Positions 1 through 6,564 of a DNA stretch of 21,545 nucleotides are shown one piece after another. Both the position numbers and the translations under genes were made by a program. The DNA is taken from contig CBDTTW010000033.1 of NCBI GenBank assembly GCA_965363675.1, forward strand, positions 1-21,545, read 5' to 3'. The notes beneath the pieces were generated by a model. It made no database searches. It was not told the DNA's origin and worked only from the letters and a program-made list of their open reading frames with translations. The DNA comes from CBDTTW01 sp965363675 (GTDB lineage: Bacteria > Bacteroidota > Rhodothermia > Rhodothermales > DASSAV01). The first letter of the stretch is position 1; every line of letters starts with the position of its first letter.

Positions 1-143
1 TCGCAAACGTCCGCCAGGCGCATAGCGGACCTGCGCCAAACGTTCAGGAGGTCGCGGCGTACCCCGCTTCATCAGGAGGAAGTGGAGGCGGCCCGGCGTC
101 GGGGAAAGGGGGAGACTGGAGAAAAGAGGGGTATGGAAAACGG

Positions 144-187
144 AAAAAGCCGCAGGCGCGCGCTCGGAAGCGCCGCCTGCGGCTTTT
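144..187 (-). terminator. intrinsic terminator of ssrA
   Basis: An inverted repeat pairs 144-158 (AAAAAGCCGCAGGCG) with 174-187 (CGCCTGCGGCTTTT). Read on the minus strand it is a GC-rich stem ending in a run of five T, starting 6 nt after the CCA end of tmRNA. Confidence 0.9.
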
Positions 188-192
188 CGACA

Positions 193-574
193 TGGTGGAG
201 ATGCCGGGACTTGAACCCGGGTCCGAATGGGCGTACACGTCAAGCGTCTACGTGCGTAGCCTGCCGATTGCGTCTTGCGTATGCCTTGCGCCAGCAGGCC
301 AAGCCGGGCATACGCACAGGCTGATGGAATTTCGCCGCCGCCTATTCAGACCGGCATGGCTGCGGCTAGCTCACCAAGTATGATGCCTGCACGCGGGCCG
401 GTGAGCAAACCACGCGAGAGACAGATGACTACAGACTAACTACGGTGAGTTAGGCCGCCATCGCGTACGAGTAATCGTTCGCAGTTACTGATTCCTGGCG
501 ATATTTACGAGCATGCCAAGCAGCTCGGCGCGCAGCCTGCGATACAAGCCACCCGTCGAAACCAAATCATCCCC
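193..574 (-). ncRNA. ssrA: transfer-messenger RNA (tmRNA)
   Basis: tmRNA rescues ribosomes stalled on broken mRNAs and adds a degradation tag. On the minus strand the gene starts at 574 with GGGGATG, which pairs with CATCTCC just before the encoded ACCA end at 193. The third acceptor pair is G-U, the alanine identity element. The T-arm (GGGTTCAAGTCCC) and the conserved 5' block with TTTCGACGGG are both present. The resume codon is GCG at 482-480. The tag frame runs 482 to 450 and encodes ANDYSYAMAA followed by TAA. Length is 382 nt, normal for one-piece tmRNA. An intrinsic terminator follows at once. The CCA end is encoded. The mature 5' end is presumably made by RNase P from a promoter upstream. 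Confidence 0.97.
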
Positions 575-607
575 ATATGTAAAGAACATTCCCCTTGCGA
601 GGACATC

Positions 608-638
608 ATCATACGTCTTCCCAAGCGGCTTGTTTCAA
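608..638 (-). promoter_or_regulatory. possible ssrA promoter
   Basis: On the minus strand, TTGAAA (638-633) and TATGAT (613-608) are separated by 19 nt. This would place the start of transcription near 601, about 27 nt before the mature 5' end of tmRNA, which fits RNase P trimming. A second possibility is TACATATG directly before the GGGG 5' end, which resembles the Bacteroidota -7 element. The -35 lies inside a 7-bp inverted repeat (625-631 with 644-650). Confidence 0.3.
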
Positions 639-682
639 GCGAAAAGCCGCCGACGCGGAAAAACATCTGCGCCCCGCAGCGC

Positions 683-1660
683 TCAGGCCTGCCCGGCGAA
701 AACCGCATGCATCAGGTAAGCCGTGTACCCCGCGTAGCACGCCAGCAAGGCCGCGCCCTCGAACCGGTTGATGCGCCCCCGACGCCGGAACCCGTAGCCG
801 AGGACGAACAGCGAGACCGTGAGCGCAGCCATCACCAGGATGTCGCGGCTGAAAACCTCCGGGCCTACGGTCATCGGGTGAATGGCCCCGGCGATGCCCA
901 CCACCGCCAGCGTGTTGAACAGGTTGGAACCCAGGACGTTGCCCAGGGCAATGTCGTGCTCGCCCTTGCGCGCGGCAAGCACCGACGAAGCCAGTTCGGG
1001 CAGCGAGGTGCCCGCCGCAACGATGGTCAGCCCGATGATCAGGTCGGGCACGCCGAAGCTCCGGGCCATTTCCACCGCTCCCCAGACCAGCATCCGGGAG
1101 CTGACAAGGAGCAGCGCCAGGCCGACCGCCAGCCGTAAAAGCGAGCGGTGGAGGGGCGCGGCGCGGACGCTCAGCTCCTGCGCGATCTCGCTTCCCAAGG
1201 CGTCTTCCGGCGCGCGCAGCCCCTGCCATACGGCCCAGCCCGCCAGTCCGCCGAATACGGCAAGCAGCACGGCCGCATCGAGCCGGCTGATCGCTCCGTC
1301 CCGCACCTGCCAGGCGGCCAGGGCGGTGACCAGCGTCAGCATGGAGAGCTCCTTGCGCAGCACCTGCGAATGCACGGCGATAGGGCTGACAAGGGCCGTC
1401 ACGCCGAGGATCAGGGCGATGTTGGTGATGTTCGAGCCGTAGGCGTTGCCCAGGGCGATGCCGGGGTTGCCCTGCAAGGCCGCCAGCACCGAAACCACCA
1501 TCTCCGGCATCGACGTGCCGAACCCGACGATCACCATGCCGATCAGCAGCGGCGGCATCCCGAAGTGGCGAGCCGCCGAGGCGGAGCCGTCCACGAAACG
1601 GTCGGCGCTCCATACCAGGAGCGCCAACCCCGCCACTATAGCGACCACAGCCAGGGCCAT
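683..1660 (-). CDS. calcium/sodium antiporter, CaCA family (YrbG-like)
   Basis: Integral membrane cation exchanger of 325 residues, the usual length for bacterial CaCA proteins. It shows the two signature alpha repeats in opposed halves. The first has GFGTSMPEM at about residues 46-54 followed by GNAYGSNITN. The second has AAGTSLPEL near residue 218 followed by GNVLGSNLFN. The acidic residues of GTS(M/L)PE are the ion ligands in this family. About ten hydrophobic segments are visible, with a polar loop near residues 150-165 between the halves. The gene is preceded by the terminator of the upstream lipoprotein, so it is probably transcribed alone. The tmRNA gene lies about 110 nt downstream on the same strand. 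The ion transported (Ca2+, Na+ or K+) cannot be read from the sequence. Confidence 0.93.
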   Translation of the reverse strand: MALAVVAIVAGLALLVWSADRFVDGSASAARHFGMPPLLIGMVIVGFGTSMPEMVVSVLAALQGNPGIALGNAYGSNITNIALILGVTALVSPIAVHSQVLRKELSMLTLVTALAAWQVRDGAISRLDAAVLLAVFGGLAGWAVWQGLRAPEDALGSEIAQELSVRAAPLHRSLLRLAVGLALLLVSSRMLVWGAVEMARSFGVPDLIIGLTIVAAGTSLPELASSVLAARKGEHDIALGNVLGSNLFNTLAVVGIAGAIHPMTVGPEVFSRDILVMAALTVSLFVLGYGFRRRGRINRFEGAALLACYAGYTAYLMHAVFAGQA

Positions 1661-1776
1661 ACATCACCGGAACGCGTGGAAAGAAAAAGGTCCGGATCAG
1701 ACTTTGGGCCGATGCGGATCGTTCCCTCGGCGGCCCCGGCCCCGAGCTTCGCCGTCGCAAAAGCGTCCGGAGAAGG

Positions 1777-1818
1777 AAAAAAACCGCCTCCTCGGGGCAG
1801 GCCCCGGAGCGGCGGTTT
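1777..1818 (-). terminator. intrinsic terminator after the 1841-2305 lipoprotein gene
   Basis: AAACCGCC (1781-1788) pairs with GGCGGTTT (1811-1818), with an inner CGGGGC/GCCCCG stem. On the minus strand it ends in seven T. It lies 23 nt after the lipoprotein stop and separates that gene from the CaCA gene. Confidence 0.9.
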
Positions 1819-1840
1819 GCCGAGGGCGGTCGCGGCGCGC

Positions 1841-2305
1841 TTACGAGTCGCCGGGGCGCACCTTGTCGCGCTCGAAGGGCGTGCCGACGGCTACGACATC
1901 GCGGCGGGCCAGCGCGCGCGCGAGCTCCGGTACAATGGCGCTCCGAAGGTTCGTGTTGAGGTACGGAATCTTCGACCGCCCCCCCGTGATGTATTTGCGG
2001 TAGGGATGGATCATGACGCGCACGTAGCGTTCGCCGACGGGAACCACCTCCAGGTAAGCCACCGTGCGGTAGAGGCCCCAGTTGTTGAGCGAACGCGTCT
2101 CGGTCAGGAGGGCGGCGTGGTCGGGGGAGGGGGCGAGCGTCCAGCCCGCTTCTTCGAGCGCCTGCCGGAGCGTGTCGCGGGCGGCGGCCGAAACGTTGAG
2201 CGGCTGCATCTCGAAGTCGCGGTAAAGCGGGGCGAGCGAAGGCGAGCAGCCGGCAAGGGCGAGCAGGAGGGTCGCCGGCGCCAGCGCCCGGAGGAAACGC
2301 TTCAT
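1841..2305 (-). CDS. small putative lipoprotein of unknown function
   Basis: A 154-residue protein that I do not recognise beyond its export signal. The N-terminus has positive residues (MKRFLR), a hydrophobic stretch and a lipobox LAGC with the modified cysteine at residue 20, so it should be a lipid-anchored envelope protein. The mature part is a single mixed alpha/beta domain of about 130 residues. It contains a helical stretch rich in Ala/Leu/Glu, then strands ending in a conserved-looking region with RVMIHPYRKYI and a basic C-terminus. No catalytic motif is seen. It has its own strong terminator, and another terminator lies 64 nt upstream of its start, so it is probably monocistronic unless the upstream terminator is read through. 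Confidence 0.8.
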   Translation of the reverse strand: MKRFLRALAPATLLLALAGCSPSLAPLYRDFEMQPLNVSAAARDTLRQALEEAGWTLAPSPDHAALLTETRSLNNWGLYRTVAYLEVVPVGERYVRVMIHPYRKYITGGRSKIPYLNTNLRSAIVPELARALARRDVVAVGTPFERDKVRPGDS

Positions 2306-2368
2306 AACGGAAGAGTAAGGGCAGGAGGTTTCTGGCTGCTAACCGCCCTCCGGGCTTAAGGTTCGGGC

Positions 2369-2408
2369 AAAAAAAAGGGCAGGCGTGCTCACCCAACACG
2401 CCTGCCCT
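2369..2408 (-). terminator. strong intrinsic terminator, candidate sRNA 3' end
   Basis: GGGCAGGCGTG (2377-2387) pairs perfectly with CACGCCTGCCC (2397-2407) around a 9-nt loop. An outer A-T pair and a run of eight T follow on the minus strand. It lies 192 nt beyond the stop of the hydrolase gene and upstream of the lipoprotein start at 2305. Confidence 0.92.
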
Positions 2409-2477
2409 GTGGAAGCGACCGCAGCCGCTCCCGGTGCACCAAACCGCTTCAGTCAAGGAGGAATTCCGAAGCGTTGT
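2369..2477 (-). ncRNA. candidate sigma-54-dependent small RNA or leader RNA
   Basis: This 109-nt interval runs from the predicted start of the sigma-54 promoter (2477, an A) to the end of the T-run of a perfect terminator (2369). No ATG frame with a ribosome binding site is present in it. The transcript can form a 5' hairpin of CGCTTC (2473-2468) with GAAGCG (2450-2445), which puts CCTCCTT (2461-2455) in the loop. Alternatively the same GAAGCG can pair with a second CGCTTC (2417-2412). I do not recognise it as SRP RNA, 6S RNA, RNase P RNA or a known riboswitch. It could instead be an attenuated leader of the lipoprotein gene at 1841-2305, or simply the 3' UTR of the hydrolase gene. Confidence 0.4.
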
Positions 2478-2487
2478 CTTTTGAAAT

Positions 2488-2503
2488 AGCAAGCGCTATG
2501 CCA
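2488..2503 (-). promoter_or_regulatory. candidate sigma-54 (-24/-12) promoter
   Basis: The minus strand reads TGGCATAGCGCTTGCT, against the sigma-54 consensus TGGCAC-N5-TTGCA/T. The only deviation is T for C at the sixth base. The GG and GC doublets are exactly 10 nt apart as required. It lies in a non-coding gap. The predicted start is near 2477. The window also encodes a sigma-54 activator (19896-21284). No enhancer repeat is obvious nearby. Confidence 0.55.
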
Positions 2504-2599
2504 ACAAGCGCGGCGCCGCCGGGGGCGGCTGAAATTAAGGAGCGTAGCGGCTGGAGGCGGCGGCAGTGTAGCCCCGAGGCGACAGCGCCGACGTCGGAG

Positions 2600-3430
2600 C
2601 TAGACAGAGCCGGTGAGGGTGTGGCTGCGGCCGTTGAGCTTTTTACCGGCGCCGGAAGAAAGCTCCTTCAGGAAGGCGTGCACATGCTCGTTGAAGGCGT
2701 CGGGGCGTTCGAGCATGGGAGCGTGGCCGCACTCGTCGATCACGACGAGGCGCGCGTGGGGCAGGCTGCGCTCGAACTGCGCCCCCACGTCTATCGGTGT
2801 GATCACGTCGTCGCGGCCCCACACGAGCAGCGTCGGCGCGAAGATCGCCTCCAGGTGCTCCTGCACCGACTCCGACTTGGTGGCGCGGGCCATCTGGATC
2901 AGGCGCACCACGCGCGCCCGGTCGTTGACGATCCGGTACATCTCTTCCACCAGCTCGTCGGTGGCGTGCTCGGGGCTGTAGAAGGTGATGGCGGCGCGCT
3001 CGCGGATGTAGTCCCTGTCCTGGCGGCGCGGCACGCTGGCGCCGATGTTGACCTCGTAGATGCCCGAAGCTCCCGAGAGGATCAACCCGACGACCTGCTC
3101 GGGGTAGGTGCGGGCGAACATCAGCGCGACGTGGCCGCCGAGCGAGTTGCCTACGAGCACCGCCCGCTCGATGCCTGCGGCCTGGAAGAAGCCGTGGACG
3201 TACTCGACGAGGCCCTGCACGCTCGTCTGGCGCAGGGGCAGGTCGTAGACCGGCAGCACGGGGACGATGACGCGAAAGCCGCGCTCGCGCAGAAACGAAA
3301 TGGTGGCCGTCCAGTTGCTCAGGTCTCCGAGCATGCCGTGAAGCAGCACGACCGGCGGCGAGGCGGCTTGGCCCTCGTCCACAAAGCGGTACGAGCCTAC
3401 TTCTCGGGTCGGGAATGCAGATGCGGGCAT
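2600..3430 (-). CDS. alpha/beta hydrolase
   Basis: Cytoplasmic alpha/beta-hydrolase fold protein of 276 residues with no signal peptide. The N-terminal strand leads to the oxyanion segment LLHGMLGD near residue 30. The nucleophile elbow is GNSLGG near residues 94-99 (serine nucleophile). The acid is in GRDDVITP near residue 225, and the catalytic histidine is in ECGHAPMLE near residue 250. A helical cap of about 70 residues lies between strands 6 and 7. The order matches esterase and meta-cleavage-product hydrolase type enzymes. The substrate cannot be told. It is transcribed away from the mS38-like gene. A near-palindrome (2585-2600) follows the stop, but the first clear terminator is 192 nt on. 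Confidence 0.9.
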   Translation of the reverse strand: MPASAFPTREVGSYRFVDEGQAASPPVVLLHGMLGDLSNWTATISFLRERGFRVIVPVLPVYDLPLRQTSVQGLVEYVHGFFQAAGIERAVLVGNSLGGHVALMFARTYPEQVVGLILSGASGIYEVNIGASVPRRQDRDYIRERAAITFYSPEHATDELVEEMYRIVNDRARVVRLIQMARATKSESVQEHLEAIFAPTLLVWGRDDVITPIDVGAQFERSLPHARLVVIDECGHAPMLERPDAFNEHVHAFLKELSSGAGKKLNGRSHTLTGSV

Positions 3431-3484
3431 GGGATGTCGCGCTGGAACGAGCTAGCCGGGCGGTATTACGGGGCCATAAGAAGG

Positions 3485-3511
3485 GAAAAATACGGCGCGA
3501 ACGGGGCCAAA
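3485..3511 (-). promoter_or_regulatory. possible promoter of the alpha/beta hydrolase gene
   Basis: On the minus strand TTTG (3511-3508) is followed after 15 nt by TATTTTTC (3492-3485). This resembles the Bacteroidota TTTG and TAnnTTTG elements, although the spacing is shorter than usual. The same arrangement with the same 15-nt spacing occurs upstream of the response regulator gene at 21345-21371. Confidence 0.3.
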
Positions 3512-3621
3512 GCCAGTATCCGAGGGGCGCCCGCGCGTCGATACCGTATGAAGAAGGCATTTGCAGGCCCTCCAGGGCGCAGCTTCTACGAAAGATCGAA
3601 AAGCGCGCCTGCGCCCGCGAG

Positions 3622-3652
3622 TTGTGCCGCGCCTGGGAAAAGCGTATTTTCA
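3622..3652 (+). promoter_or_regulatory. possible promoter of the mS38-like small protein gene
   Basis: TTGTGC (3622-3627) and TATTTT (3645-3650) are 17 nt apart, as in a primary-sigma promoter. Read as the Bacteroidota type it is TTG, 20 nt, TATTTTCA. The start codon is about 40 nt further on, after a strong GAGGAGG ribosome binding site at 3679-3685. Confidence 0.4.
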
Positions 3653-3690
3653 ACTACTAGACCTGCGCATTTTAGCACGAGGAGGATAGC

Positions 3691-3786
3691 ATGCCCTGCG
3701 GCCGTAAACGGAAGCGTCATAAAATCGCGACGCACAAGCGTAAGAAGAGACTTCGCAAGAACCGTCACAAGAAGAAATCGAGATAG
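3691..3786 (+). CDS. mS38/AURKAIP1-COX24 type small basic ribosomal protein
   Basis: A 31-residue protein beginning MPCGRKRKRHK and ending KKKSR, made up mostly of Lys, Arg and His, with the core KIATHKRKKRLRKNRH. It matches the short AURKAIP1/COX24 domain proteins that are conserved in Bacteroidota and related to mitochondrial mS38 and actinobacterial bS22, which sit on small ribosomal subunit RNA. Genes this short are easily missed. It has an excellent ribosome binding site (GAGGAGG, 5 nt before the ATG), a plausible promoter and its own terminator, so it looks like an independently transcribed gene. Role in the ribosome is inferred from the family. The identification rests on the typical length, composition and sequence. 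Confidence 0.88.
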   Translation: MPCGRKRKRHKIATHKRKKRLRKNRHKKKSR

Positions 3787-3821
3787 TCCGCCGAGGTGGA
3801 CTGCGGTTTCCGGTCTCTCCG

Positions 3822-3856
3822 AAAAGTCGCCGCCGGGCTTCCGGCAGCGGCTTTTT
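3822..3856 (+). terminator. intrinsic terminator after the mS38-like gene
   Basis: A GC-rich imperfect stem (AAAGTCGCCGCCGG with CCGGCAGCGGCTTT, one mismatch and one G-U) ends in a run of five T on the plus strand, 35 nt after the stop codon. Confidence 0.8.
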
Positions 3857-3928
3857 CGTTTCTATCTTGCAGGACGAACCTTATCGGAGGCTCTGCGCCC
3901 GGCGCGGAGGCCCGGCAACGCAACGTTT

Positions 3929-4249
3929 ATGAAGAGCTACAGCTTTGGCGCCGTGGTCCGGTCGGCCCTGTGGGGCGGCCTCGTCGGCGGGGCGGCCGGC
4001 TTCACCCTGGGGCTGCTGCTGGCTCCGGAGCAGGGGCGGATCGTGCGGCGCCGCCTCGTCTATCAGCTTCAGCACATGACCTCGGAGGTCTCGGCGCACC
4101 TCGAACACCTGGTGCAGCAGGAGCCTGCGCCCGAACTCCGCCAGGCCGAGGAGCAGATGGTCGCCGAGACGCAGCACCGGGCCGAGGAGATCCGGCAGGA
4201 ACTCGACCAGCTCATCGGCAAGATGCGCCGCCACAGCGCCTCGCGGTAG
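3929..4249 (+). CDS. YtxH-like membrane protein
   Basis: A 106-residue protein with one N-terminal hydrophobic glycine-rich segment (about residues 8-31, LWGGLVGGAAGF) ending in LLAPEQG. This is the hallmark of YtxH-domain proteins, where the motif is usually LLAPxSG followed by R. The remainder is a charged, Glu/Gln-rich helix or coiled coil (residues 45-100). Function is not established for the family; members are often general-stress proteins. No strong ribosome binding site precedes the ATG (GGAGG is about 19 nt away). The YaaA-like gene starts 14 nt after the stop, so co-transcription is likely. Confidence 0.75.
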   Translation: MKSYSFGAVVRSALWGGLVGGAAGFTLGLLLAPEQGRIVRRRLVYQLQHMTSEVSAHLEHLVQQEPAPELRQAEEQMVAETQHRAEEIRQELDQLIGKMRRHSASR

Positions 4250-4263
4250 CGCGGCTACGCGTG

Positions 4264-5088
4264 ATGGGCGGCTACCTGATCGTGCTTCCGTCGTCGGAAG
4301 GCAAGCAGCCGGGAGGCAAGTTGCCGCCGCCGGGCCGGGCTGCGCATCTGCCGCCGGGACCGGGCGAGAGGTGGAGCGGTTTGCAGGAGGGCCGCGAACG
4401 CCTGGTCGGGGCGCTGGAAGCGGCGGCGGCCGAAGGCGAGGGGCTGGAGCGCCTGTTCGGCGTCGCGGGCCGCCATCTGGCCGCCGCGCTCGACGCGACG
4501 GCCTGCCTGCGCACGGGGCCGGTGCTGCCGGCGGCCGCGCGCTACGCGCCGGGGGTGCTCTACGCCGCGCTCGGCGCCGCGTCGATGCCGGCGGCCGAGC
4601 GGCGAGCGCTCTACGCGCACACCGTCATCGTATCGGGGCTGTTCGGGCTGCTCGCGCCGGCGGACCCGGTCCCGATGTACAAGCTGAGGATGGAGGCGGC
4701 GCTGCCGGGGGTGGGCCCCGTGGCGGCATTCTGGCGGCCGCGCCTGAGCCCGGCGCTGAACCGCCTAGCCGAGGAGGCCGTAGTGTGGGATCTGCTGCCG
4801 GAGGCTCACCGGCGCGCCTGGGATACGGCGCCGCCGGTGTGGCGCACGGCGGTGCAGGTGCGCTTCGAGGAGGAGCGCGCGGGGGTGCGGCGCGGGCTCT
4901 CGCACGGCGTCAAGGCGCTCCGGGGGGCGCTGGCGCGGTTCGTGGCGGCCTATGCGCGCGCGCAGCCCGCGCGCCTAGCCGAATGGGCGGCGCCCGGCGG
5001 CTTCCGCCTCGACGCGGCAGCCACGCGCTGGGATGCGGCGCGCCGCGAGGTGGTCTACACGTTCGTACGCGAGGTCGAACCGTTATGA
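4264..5088 (+). CDS. YaaA-like (UPF0246/DUF328) protein
   Basis: A 274-residue protein of the YaaA family, which in E. coli protects against peroxide by lowering free iron and has DNA-binding properties. The family signature is seen as VSGLFGLLAPADPVPMYKLRME near residues 120-141, corresponding to SGLYGLL and PYRLEM in E. coli. The N-terminus LIVLPSSEGK corresponds to LLSPAKTL. The C-terminus ends with strands typical of the family. The protein is unusually rich in Ala, Arg and Gly. GTG at 4261 directly before the ATG is an alternative start. Its stop overlaps the start of udk by 4 nt (ATGA), so the two are translationally coupled. Confidence 0.82.
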   Translation: MGGYLIVLPSSEGKQPGGKLPPPGRAAHLPPGPGERWSGLQEGRERLVGALEAAAAEGEGLERLFGVAGRHLAAALDATACLRTGPVLPAAARYAPGVLYAALGAASMPAAERRALYAHTVIVSGLFGLLAPADPVPMYKLRMEAALPGVGPVAAFWRPRLSPALNRLAEEAVVWDLLPEAHRRAWDTAPPVWRTAVQVRFEEERAGVRRGLSHGVKALRGALARFVAAYARAQPARLAEWAAPGGFRLDAAATRWDAARREVVYTFVREVEPL

Positions 5089-5759
5089 GCGAAAGCAAAA
5101 ACGCCGAGCAGCCCGTCGTCATCGGGATCGCGGGAGGCTCGGGTTCGGGCAAAAGCACCGTCATCCGCCGCATCGTGCAGCACTTCGGGCCGGACCGCAT
5201 CACGATGCTCGACCACGACGCCTACTACCGCGACCTGGCGCATCTGCCGCTGGAGGAGCGCGCCGGCTTCAACTTCGACCACCCGCAGGCGCTCGAAACC
5301 GAACTGATGTGCCGCCATCTCGACGCCTTGCTGGCGGGCTACACCGTGCAGAAGCCGGTGTACAACTTCAAGACGCACGCGCGCGAGACCCGCTTCCAGC
5401 CCGTCGAGGCGCACGGCGTGATCGTCGTGGAGGGCATCCTGGTGCTGGCTGAGCCGGAGCTGGTGCGCCGCATGAATATCAAGATCTTCGTGGACGCGGC
5501 CGACGACGTGCGGCTCATCCGGCGCATCCGCCGCGACCTCCACGAGCGCGGCCGCGCCATCGACGCGGTGCTCGACCAGTACGAGCGCACGGTGCGCCCG
5601 ATGCACTTGGAGTTCGTGGAGCCCTCGAAGCGCATCGCAGACGTGATCATCCCGAGGGGCGGGCACAACCACGTGGCCATTGAGATGGTGCTGGCGCGCA
5701 TCGACGAGCTGCTGCACCGCAAGCGCCCGGCGGCGGAGCCTAGCGCCCCGGCGGATTGA
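5085..5759 (+). CDS. udk: uridine kinase
   Basis: Uridine/cytidine kinase phosphorylates uridine and cytidine to UMP and CMP in pyrimidine salvage, in the cytoplasm. The 224-residue length is normal. The P-loop GGSGSGKST lies at residues 17-25. The substrate-binding DHDAYYRD follows at 43-50, and NFDHP at 63-67. The later KPVYNFKTHAR and VVEGILVL segments and the lid RRIRRDLHERGR (about residues 150-161) are all typical. The C-terminal tail is extended and proline/alanine rich. It overlaps the YaaA-like gene by 4 nt. Its 3' end overlaps the convergent coaX gene by 20 nt, and no terminator is visible between them. Confidence 0.95.
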   Translation: MSESKNAEQPVVIGIAGGSGSGKSTVIRRIVQHFGPDRITMLDHDAYYRDLAHLPLEERAGFNFDHPQALETELMCRHLDALLAGYTVQKPVYNFKTHARETRFQPVEAHGVIVVEGILVLAEPELVRRMNIKIFVDAADDVRLIRRIRRDLHERGRAIDAVLDQYERTVRPMHLEFVEPSKRIADVIIPRGGHNHVAIEMVLARIDELLHRKRPAAEPSAPAD

Positions 5760-6522
5760 GCGCCATGAGCGTGCGCACCCCGTGCAGGACCAGGTTCGGC
5801 TCCCACTCGTGAATGCCGTCCACGTGGGCCTGCAAGAGCGTGCTCCAGCCTCCGGTCACGACCACGCGCGGGCGGTCCTGGATGGCCTCGGTGAGGTGGC
5901 GGATCATGGCGCGTACGCTGTCGATAAAGCTGAACATGATGCCCGACTGCATGGCGTGCGTCGTGGTGCGCCCGATGACGCTGTGGGGCAGCAGCGGCTC
6001 GACCTCGGGAAGCTGCGCCGTGCCGCTGTGCAGCGCCTGCACCATCAGCACCGGTCCGGGCGCGATGACGCCGCCCCGGAAGACCGCGTTGGCATCGACC
6101 ACGTCGTAGGTGACGGCGGTGCCGGCGTCGATGGCGATGACCGGCTGCGGCGCGCCCCGGCCCACCCCGCTGTACAGCTCCCAGGCCGCCGCCGCCGCCG
6201 CGATCCGGTCGAGCCCGAGCGTTTCGGGGGTGACGTAGTCCAGGCGGAACGGCAGCGCGGCCTGGTGCGAGAGGATTTCGACGGGCACGCCGATGACCTC
6301 GCGGACGGCGGCCGAGATGGTGCGCGTCAGGCGCGGCACGACCGACGAGACGCCCACGCGCTCGATGCTGACCGGCTGGTGCAGGTTGTCGGCGAGGGCT
6401 TCCTGGATGCCCGACTCGGCGAAGCCCTCGAACAGGTTGATGCGGAACACATCCTCCAGCTCCGCGCCGTCGAAGAGCGCTGCTTTGATGCCGCTGTTTC
6501 CGATGTCGAGCGTAAGCCACAT
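5740..6522 (-). CDS. coaX: type III pantothenate kinase
   Basis: First enzyme of coenzyme A synthesis, phosphorylating pantothenate; the type III form belongs to the ASKHA fold. The 260-residue protein has the N-terminal phosphate loop LTLDIGNSGIK (residues 3-13), the GLDRIAA motif (103-109), the second phosphate/base motif DAGTAVTYDVV (132-142) and GGVIAPG (150-156), then the adenosine loop VVVTGGWS. All are diagnostic. It follows birA by 42 nt on the same strand; birA-coaX pairing is common in bacteria. Its end overlaps the end of udk. Confidence 0.95.
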   Translation of the reverse strand: MWLTLDIGNSGIKAALFDGAELEDVFRINLFEGFAESGIQEALADNLHQPVSIERVGVSSVVPRLTRTISAAVREVIGVPVEILSHQAALPFRLDYVTPETLGLDRIAAAAAAWELYSGVGRGAPQPVIAIDAGTAVTYDVVDANAVFRGGVIAPGPVLMVQALHSGTAQLPEVEPLLPHSVIGRTTTHAMQSGIMFSFIDSVRAMIRHLTEAIQDRPRVVVTGGWSTLLQAHVDGIHEWEPNLVLHGVRTLMALNPPGR

Positions 6523-6564
6523 GGCGTTGTTCTCCGGGGCCGGTCGGTGGGAGGGCGCCGGGGG

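Noticed and set aside
1..143. Possible start of a minus-strand gene at ATG 23 and an inverted repeat GTCCGC/GCGGAC (9-14 with 25-30).
   Set aside because: Only seven codons are visible before the window ends and the repeat has no supporting context, so neither can be judged.
2409..2480. SRP (4.5S) RNA or 6S RNA.
   Set aside because: The conserved SRP apical loop sequence (GGAAGG with AGCAG) is absent and there is no long 6S-like bubble hairpin.
2474..4249. Long plus-strand frame covering the antisense of the hydrolase gene and the YtxH-like gene.
   Set aside because: Upstream of 3929 it is a GC-driven shadow of the hydrolase frame, which has clear motifs on the other strand; only the last 106 codons are real.
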